Source: Paramicrobacterium agarici
Lineage (GTDB): Bacteria > Actinomycetota > Actinomycetes > Actinomycetales > Microbacteriaceae
Length of the DNA stretch: 64,000 nt
Assembly: GCF_002563955.1 (NCBI RefSeq)
Contig: NZ_PDJE01000001.1
Location: 2,914,001 to 2,978,000, forward strand
Direction: 5' to 3'
The notes under the pieces are model-generated. The model saw nothing but the letters and a program-made list of their open reading frames with translations. It did no database searches and had not been told where the DNA came from. Positions 59,536 to 64,000 of this stretch are shown here, piece by piece; within the stretch, counting starts at the first letter, position 1; the number at the start of each line of letters is the position of its first letter. The position numbers were made by a program, and so were the translations under genes.

Positions 59536-61046
59536 GCTGCAGCTCCCGTCGGCTTCTCGCCCGCCATCATGAGGCCGAGCACGTCTCGTGAGGTGTCTCC
59601 GGGCACGATGCCCACGATCGAGCCGCGATACATGACCGCGATTCGGTCGGCAAGTGCCGCGACTTCGTCGAGTTCCGTCGACACGACGACGACCGGAATA
59701 CCGGCATCGCGGGTCTCGACCATGCGCTTGTGCACGAACTCGATGGACCCCACGTCGATTCCGCGCGTGGGCTGGGCTGCGATGAACAGCTTCAGCTCGC
59801 GGCTGAGCTCGCGCGCGAGCACGACCTTCTGCTGGTTTCCGCCGGAGAGATTGCCCGCGTTCGTCTCGACGGAGGGCGCTCGAATGTCGAATTCCTCTTT
59901 GGTATCGCGGGCGAAGCGATCGCGGTAGGCAAGCTGCAGGCTCCCCGCTTTCACGAACGGCGCTCCGTTTGCACGATCGAGCATGAGGTTCTCTGAGATC
60001 GTGAAGTTCTTGACGATGCCGTCTTCGGAACGGTCCTCGGGCACGTACCCCACGCCAGCGTCGAGAACCTTGCGAACCGGGAGCCCGGAGAGGTCTGTGC
60101 CGTTGAGGCTGACGGTGCCGGTCATACGCGGCTGCAGGCCCATGATCGCCTCGGTGAGTTCGGTCTGCCCGTTGCCCTGAACACCCGCGATCGCGAGGAT
60201 CTCACCGGCGTGCACGTCGAAGCTCACGTCGTTGACGACCTTGAGGCCGAGCGGATCGATGACGTTGAGGTCCTTCACCGAGAACGCGACGTCGCCGAGC
60301 TTCGGCTCGTCTTTCTGAACGGTCAGTTCGACCGCGCGACCGACCATGAGTGTCGCGAGCTCGCTGTTGCTTGCCGTCGGTTCCGCCTCGCCCACGACCT
60401 TTCCCAGGCGAACGACGGTGATGCGGTCCGCAACCTCGCGCACCTCGCGGAGCTTGTGCGTAATGAAGACGATCGACGTGCCGCCGGCCTTGAGCTGGCG
60501 CATCGTGTCGATGAGTTCGTCGGTCTCCTGAGGCGTGAGAACCGCCGTCGGCTCGTCGAACACGAGCACCTTGGCGTCACGCGAGAGCGCCTTGATGATC
60601 TCGACGCGCTGCTGCACGCCGACGGGGAGGTCTTCGACGAGCGCATCGGGGTCGACGTTGAAGCCGAAGCGGTCTGAGATCTCGAGAACTTTTTTGCGGG
60701 CGGCGGCGAGATCGAGAGCGCCGCCGAACTTTGTTGCTTCATGTCCGAGCATCACGTTCTCGGCCACGGTGAAGACGGGAATGAGCATGAAGTGCTGGTG
60801 CACCATGCCGATGCCGGCCCGCATCGCGTCTCCCGGGCCGGAGAAATGCTGCACCTCGTCGTCGAGGAGAATCTCGCCCTCGTCGGCCTGGTAAAGGCCG
60901 TAGAGCACGTTCATGAGGGTGGACTTGCCTGCCCCGTTCTCGCCGAGCAGGCAGTGAATCTCGCCCGGTTCGACAACGAGGTCGATGTGATCATTGGCCG
61001 TCAGCGAACCGAATCGCTTGGTGATGCCGCGAAGTTCGAGCTTCAT
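59532..61046 (-). CDS. BMP-type nucleoside ABC transporter ATPase (two NBDs)
   Basis: A 504-residue protein with two ATPase domains, as in YufO/NupO. Domain 1 has GENGAGKST near residue 36, LPVGVQQRVEIIKAL and VLVFDEPTAVL. Domain 2 has GVQGNGQTEL (degenerate Walker A), NLSGGNQQKVVLAREL and LFIAAQPTRGIDVGS. An internal TAGGAT -10 box (61054-61059, minus) lies 7 nt before the ATG, so it may be transcribed independently as a leaderless mRNA in addition to read-through from bmpA. Confidence 0.94.
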   Translation of the reverse strand: MKLELRGITKRFGSLTANDHIDLVVEPGEIHCLLGENGAGKSTLMNVLYGLYQADEGEILLDDEVQHFSGPGDAMRAGIGMVHQHFMLIPVFTVAENVMLGHEATKFGGALDLAAARKKVLEISDRFGFNVDPDALVEDLPVGVQQRVEIIKALSRDAKVLVFDEPTAVLTPQETDELIDTMRQLKAGGTSIVFITHKLREVREVADRITVVRLGKVVGEAEPTASNSELATLMVGRAVELTVQKDEPKLGDVAFSVKDLNVIDPLGLKVVNDVSFDVHAGEILAIAGVQGNGQTELTEAIMGLQPRMTGTVSLNGTDLSGLPVRKVLDAGVGYVPEDRSEDGIVKNFTISENLMLDRANGAPFVKAGSLQLAYRDRFARDTKEEFDIRAPSVETNAGNLSGGNQQKVVLARELSRELKLFIAAQPTRGIDVGSIEFVHKRMVETRDAGIPVVVVSTELDEVAALADRIAVMYRGSIVGIVPGDTSRDVLGLMMAGEKPTGAAA

Positions 61047-61053
61047 GTTAGGG

Positions 61054-61059
61054 ATCCTA
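61054..61059 (-). promoter_or_regulatory. -10 box of the ABC ATPase gene
   Basis: TAGGAT on the minus strand, 7 nt before the ATG at 61046. It lies just after the hairpin that separates the lipoprotein gene from the transporter genes. Confidence 0.5.
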
Positions 61060-61084
61060 CGGTTAGTGCGTCCGTCACAACAGA

Positions 61085-61110
61085 GGAGGCCAGCCGGGTA
61101 ACTGGCCTCC
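61085..61110. terminator. 9-bp hairpin between bmpA and the ABC genes
   Basis: GGAGGCCAG (61085-61093) and CTGGCCTCC (61102-61110) pair exactly around CCGGGTAA. On the minus strand the hairpin follows the bmpA stop by 31 bp. Partial termination there would make the lipoprotein more abundant than the transporter core, the usual stoichiometry. Confidence 0.65.
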
Positions 61111-61140
61111 CCCGCAGTGCTGTGAGTTGCGTGTCAGCGA

Positions 61141-62226
61141 CTACTTCGGCGACGACGGTGACTTGACCTCGATCGAGCCGTCGATGATGCCGGCCTTGAT
61201 CTCGTCGAGCTCGCCCTGAAGGGTGTCGCTCACCTCGTCTTCCCAGTCGTGGAACGGAGCGATGCCGACGCCCTCGTTCTCGAGCGTTCCGACGTAGGGC
61301 TCTGCACTGAAGTCACCCTTCGCAGCCGTCGTGACGATGTCGTAGACGCCCTGCGTCATCTGCTTCATGATCGACGTGAGGAACAGCTCGTTGTCGGAGT
61401 CTGCCGTGAGGTAGACGTCAGCGTCGACACCGATCATGGCGATGTCGTCACCGGTGTCCTTGATCGCCTCGATGCCCGAGAGGAAGATCGGTCCGCCGAC
61501 CGGAAGCAGGACGTCTGCGCCCTGGTTGAGCACCGACGTCGCCGTCTGCTTCGCCGTCTCGTTCGCGTCGAATCCGCCGGTGAACTGGCCTTGCTGAGCC
61601 TCGACGTCCCAGCCGACGACCTTGACGTCGGCGTCCTTCTGCTCGTTGTAGTACGCAACGCCATCAGCAAAGCCGTCCATGAAGATGGTCACCGTCGGAA
61701 TCTGCATTCCGCCGAAGGTGCCGACCGTGCCGGTCTTCGAGGTGTCCGCAGCCGCGTAGCCGGCCAGGAAGGCAGCCTCAGCCGTGTTGTAGACAACCGG
61801 CTTGACGTTCTCCATGTCGATCGAGTTGTCGTCGAGGATCACGAAGTTGACGTCGGGGTACTTCTCGGCGGCTTCCTTCGTCGCGTCTGCGAGCAGGAAG
61901 CCGACCGTGATGATCATGTCGCAGCCCTGATCGACAAGGCTGGTGATGTTCGGCGCGAAGTCGGCTTCAGATGCCGACTCGACGTGCTTCTCTTCAATGC
62001 CCAGCTCGTCAGCGGCCTTGACAAGGCCCTCATAGCTGGACTGGTTGAACGACTTGTCGTCGAACCCGCCCGAGTCGGAGACGATGCAGGGCAGGTAATC
62101 GATGGCCTCGCCGCCCGATCCGCCGTCTCCGGTGGACTCGGGAGCTTGACCACAGCCGGCGAGCAGGGCGACGACGCCCAGGCCAGCAAGACCGCTCATG
62201 ACGGCCTTTCGGGTTGTGATTGTCAA
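61141..62226 (-). CDS. bmpA: BMP-family nucleoside-binding lipoprotein
   Basis: A 361-residue substrate-binding lipoprotein. The lipobox LLAGCGQ places the modified cysteine at residue 25. SGGFDDKSFNQSSYEG, FLLADATKEAAEKYPDVNF and AAFLAGYAAADTSKTGTVGTFGGM (in part) are the BMP-family nucleoside-site motifs. The start is TTG at 62226 with GGAGGT 4 nt upstream; ATG at 62199 would cut off the basic n-region. A 16-bp palindrome lies in the 5' leader and an 18-bp palindrome about 90 bp upstream. Delivers nucleosides to the permeases encoded downstream. Confidence 0.92.
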   Translation of the reverse strand: MTITTRKAVMSGLAGLGVVALLAGCGQAPESTGDGGSGGEAIDYLPCIVSDSGGFDDKSFNQSSYEGLVKAADELGIEEKHVESASEADFAPNITSLVDQGCDMIITVGFLLADATKEAAEKYPDVNFVILDDNSIDMENVKPVVYNTAEAAFLAGYAAADTSKTGTVGTFGGMQIPTVTIFMDGFADGVAYYNEQKDADVKVVGWDVEAQQGQFTGGFDANETAKQTATSVLNQGADVLLPVGGPIFLSGIEAIKDTGDDIAMIGVDADVYLTADSDNELFLTSIMKQMTQGVYDIVTTAAKGDFSAEPYVGTLENEGVGIAPFHDWEDEVSDTLQGELDEIKAGIIDGSIEVKSPSSPK

Positions 62227-62247
62227 GGTGACCTCCAGGTTGCGCAG

Positions 62248-62331
62248 CCTGCGGTGCCGCAGGGATTCAGGCTCAGGTTACCGAATGTGTCGTGCCCCAT
62301 TTGCGCGTTTTCGCACTTCGACCTCGAAGTG
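62248..62331. promoter_or_regulatory. Leader hairpin and 18-bp palindrome upstream of bmpA
   Basis: CACTTCGA/TCGAAGTG (62314-62321 and 62324-62331) are exact arms around CC and lie about 90-105 bp before the start, fit for a repressor or PucR-type operator. Nearer the gene, CCTGCGG/CCGCAGG (62248-62254 and 62257-62263) form a 7-bp hairpin 20 bp before the start. The rest of the gap (62227-62487) holds no gene. Confidence 0.6.
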
Positions 62332-62487
62332 TTACACATCGATAACTCGAACCGTGTGGAGCGATCGTAAGCCGCTTTTCGCGCACGGCGCACGTTTGTG
62401 CTCATATGAGCAATCGGCCTCGAGAGCCCCCAACGAATGAGCACGCGCGTGCACTTCAGAGCACCCGAACGGGGGTGTCGGATGCTG

Positions 62488-63564
62488 TCATGCCGTCGGT
62501 GAGCTGGGTGACGTCACCTCAACATCGCCGTCGATGATCTGCTGGCGAAGCTCGTCGATCTCGGCGGCGAGGTCGTCGCCGACGGCATCCTCCATGTCAT
62601 GGAATGGGGCGATGTCGACTCCCCCGTTCTCGAGCGTTCCGACGAACGGCTCGTTCGTGAGCTCGCCGTCGAGGTCGCGCTTCACGATGTCGGTGACAGC
62701 ATCCTGTGTCTTCTTGAGCACGCTCGTCAGAACAAGCGGGCGGTACTCTTCGGGCAGCGTCTCGTAGCCGTCGTTGTCGACCCAGATGATCGACACGCCG
62801 TCCGAATCGGCCGCCGCAGCCGCTGCCCCCTCGCCGACTTGACCCGCAACGGGCATGATCACGTCAGCGCCCTGATGAATGAGGGACTCAGCCGTGGCCT
62901 TGCCCTTGTTGACGTCTTCGAAGTCACCGGTGAACTGGCCGTCCTGGGCGTCTTTGTCCCACCCGAGTGCCTCAACGTCGGCGTCGTGGACCTCGTTGTA
63001 GTGGGCGACGCCGTCGACGAAGCCGTCCATGAACAGCGTCACGGGAGGCTGGTTTCCGCCGCCGAACGTGCCGACAGTGCCTGTCTCGCTGACCCCCGCC
63101 GCGAGGTATCCCGCGAGAAACGCCGCTTCGGCCGTGTTGAAGACGACGGACGTGATGTTGTCGCCCTCGAGCTGCTCATCGACGATTGCGAAGTGGCGGT
63201 CGGGGTTGGCCTCTGCGGCCGCCTGGGTGTACTCGGCGAGCTCCCATCCGACGGTCACGATAAGCCGGCATCCGGTGTCGACGGCCTGCTCGACGTTGGG
63301 CTCGAGGTCGCTCGGTGTCTTCGACACGATCGCCTGAGCGTCGATGCCGAACTTCTCTTGCGCCTGCTCGAGGCCCTCCCAGCTCGACTGGTTGAACGAC
63401 CGGTCTTCAAGCCCGCCCGAGTTCGTCACCATGCGAGCGCAGTAGTCGGCGCCTTTTTCGTCGCCTGCTCCGGCGTCGGGTTCGGGCGCCTGCCCGCAGC
63501 CGGTCAGAATGAGGGCGGATGCTGCGGCGAGCGCAGCGAATCGGGCAAAGGGTCGACGAGACAT
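62488..63564 (-). CDS. Second BMP-family nucleoside-binding lipoprotein
   Basis: A 358-residue paralogue of the lipoprotein at 61141. The lipobox LILTGCGQ puts the lipidated cysteine at residue 23. SGGLEDRSFNQSSWEG, GWELAEYTQAAAEANPDRHFAIVDE (in part) and AAFLAGYLAAGVSETGTVGTFGG are the family motifs. Both paralogues end with EV(K/T)SPSSP. Start ATG 63564, AAAGGA upstream. A tandem duplication that probably allows different nucleoside preferences for one transporter. The partial PucR gene ends 46 bp upstream. Confidence 0.93.
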   Translation of the reverse strand: MSRRPFARFAALAAASALILTGCGQAPEPDAGAGDEKGADYCARMVTNSGGLEDRSFNQSSWEGLEQAQEKFGIDAQAIVSKTPSDLEPNVEQAVDTGCRLIVTVGWELAEYTQAAAEANPDRHFAIVDEQLEGDNITSVVFNTAEAAFLAGYLAAGVSETGTVGTFGGGNQPPVTLFMDGFVDGVAHYNEVHDADVEALGWDKDAQDGQFTGDFEDVNKGKATAESLIHQGADVIMPVAGQVGEGAAAAAADSDGVSIIWVDNDGYETLPEEYRPLVLTSVLKKTQDAVTDIVKRDLDGELTNEPFVGTLENGGVDIAPFHDMEDAVGDDLAAEIDELRQQIIDGDVEVTSPSSPTA

Positions 63565-63610
63565 CGGCGTCCTTTCACGCAGTGGTTTGCTCCCAGAGTA
63601 GCGACTGAAG

Positions 63611-64000
63611 TCATGCGCGTCGCTCCTCCAACGCCTCAAACGCAAGCCACAGCAGAACCCGATCTCGCGGCTCATCGAGCGAAACTCCGAGAACCTTCTC
63701 TACCTCAACGAGACGGGCGTTCAACGTCTGCCTGTGGATGCCCAGCGAACGCGCCGCCTTTTCCCGTGCCCCGTTGCATCGGAGGAACGCTCGCAGGGCG
63801 CTGACGTGTGTCGCCTCCCGCCCACTCGCTCTCTCGAGCCGCTTCCGCCATTCACGAAGCAGAGGCTCATCTGCCGCTTCTCTCATCCACATCTGCGCAG
63901 AATCGACGGTCACGACGTCCGAGTACTCAAGAATCGCGGGCTTCACGCCTCGCGCCGCGATTCGATGTGCGACCGCAGCTTCGCGCAGGAGCTCCATCAC
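63611..64000 (-). CDS. PucR-family transcriptional regulator (C-terminal part)
   Basis: About 130 residues are visible, the C-terminus of a regulator whose 5' end lies beyond the right edge. EATHVSALRAFLRCNGAREKAARSLGIHRQTLNARLVEVEKVLG (in part NGAREKAARSLGIHRQTLNA) is the PucR/CdaR-type helix-turn-helix. PucR regulators often control purine and nucleoside catabolism. Same strand and 46 bp upstream of the BMP genes, so a likely activator or repressor of the whole nucleoside operon. Confidence 0.87.
   Translation of the reverse strand: MMELLREAAVAHRIAARGVKPAILEYSDVVTVDSAQMWMREAADEPLLREWRKRLERASGREATHVSALRAFLRCNGAREKAARSLGIHRQTLNARLVEVEKVLGVSLDEPRDRVLLWLAFEALEERRA

Overview
The window is GC-rich chromosomal DNA of a high-GC Gram-positive bacterium, most probably a member of the Microbacteriaceae (Actinomycetota). 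The evidence is the block birA, acyl-CoA carboxylase beta and epsilon, Maf and biotin carboxylase/BCCP, the LCP and MarP-type wall proteins, LGFP repeats, and many genes that begin 6-8 nt after a TANNNT -10 box (leaderless style). The octamer GGATGCTG/CAGCATCC is also extremely frequent from about 18.2 kb onwards.

Region 1 (1-18.2 kb) is a cell-surface glycan locus. Leftward from 6787 runs a tightly overlapping operon: hexapeptide acetyltransferase, DegT-type aminotransferase, Gfo/Idh dehydrogenase (a WbpD/E/B-like trio for a 3-acetamido sugar), two GT-B glycosyltransferases and an ABC exporter cut by the window edge. Rightward are a GT2 enzyme and its DUF2304 partner. Further leftward genes encode a polytopic DUF6541-like protein, two GT2 enzymes and a secreted LGFP-repeat protein. 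A GT4 enzyme, a MarP-like protease and an SGNH/acyltransferase-3 O-acetylase follow. The octamer is nearly absent here and the base composition looks lower in GC.

Region 2 (18.2-34 kb): an LCP ligase and purE, then about 11.5 kb of accessory genes before purK. That interval holds DedA, a ParE-type toxin-antitoxin pair, an M3 peptidase, hipBA, a Cys-rich SufR-like regulator divergent from folE and a ferredoxin-reductase-like flavoprotein, a small-multidrug family protein, a DesK/DesR-type two-component system with a leaderless 11-codon upstream ORF, and YibE/F. purK, GtrA and a PH-domain protein follow.

Region 3 (34-50 kb): two arrays of degenerate intergenic tandem repeats, YciI, an AbiEi/DUF559-like protein, birA, the acyl-CoA carboxylase subunits, a probable structured RNA with a terminator-like hairpin (39.16-39.42 kb), a second two-component system with a degenerate partner, an RNA methyltransferase, Maf, and a divergent pair of wHTH/MarR genes with palindromic operators. 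The biotin carboxylase/BCCP gene is followed by a perfect 60-bp palindrome, another AbiEi-like gene and a disulfide-less flavoprotein.

Region 4 (50-64 kb) is a nucleoside uptake and salvage island: purine nucleoside phosphorylase, phosphohexose/pentose mutase, an orphan PTS IIA/IIB pair, adenosine deaminase, rhamnose mutarotase, thymidine phosphorylase, cytidine deaminase, two permeases and a double ATPase of a BMP-type nucleoside ABC transporter, two tandem BMP lipoproteins, and the C-terminus of a PucR-type regulator at the right edge. Together these import nucleosides, deaminate and phosphorolyse them, and pass ribose/deoxyribose-1-phosphate to central metabolism.

No tRNA, rRNA, CRISPR array or insertion sequence was recognised.
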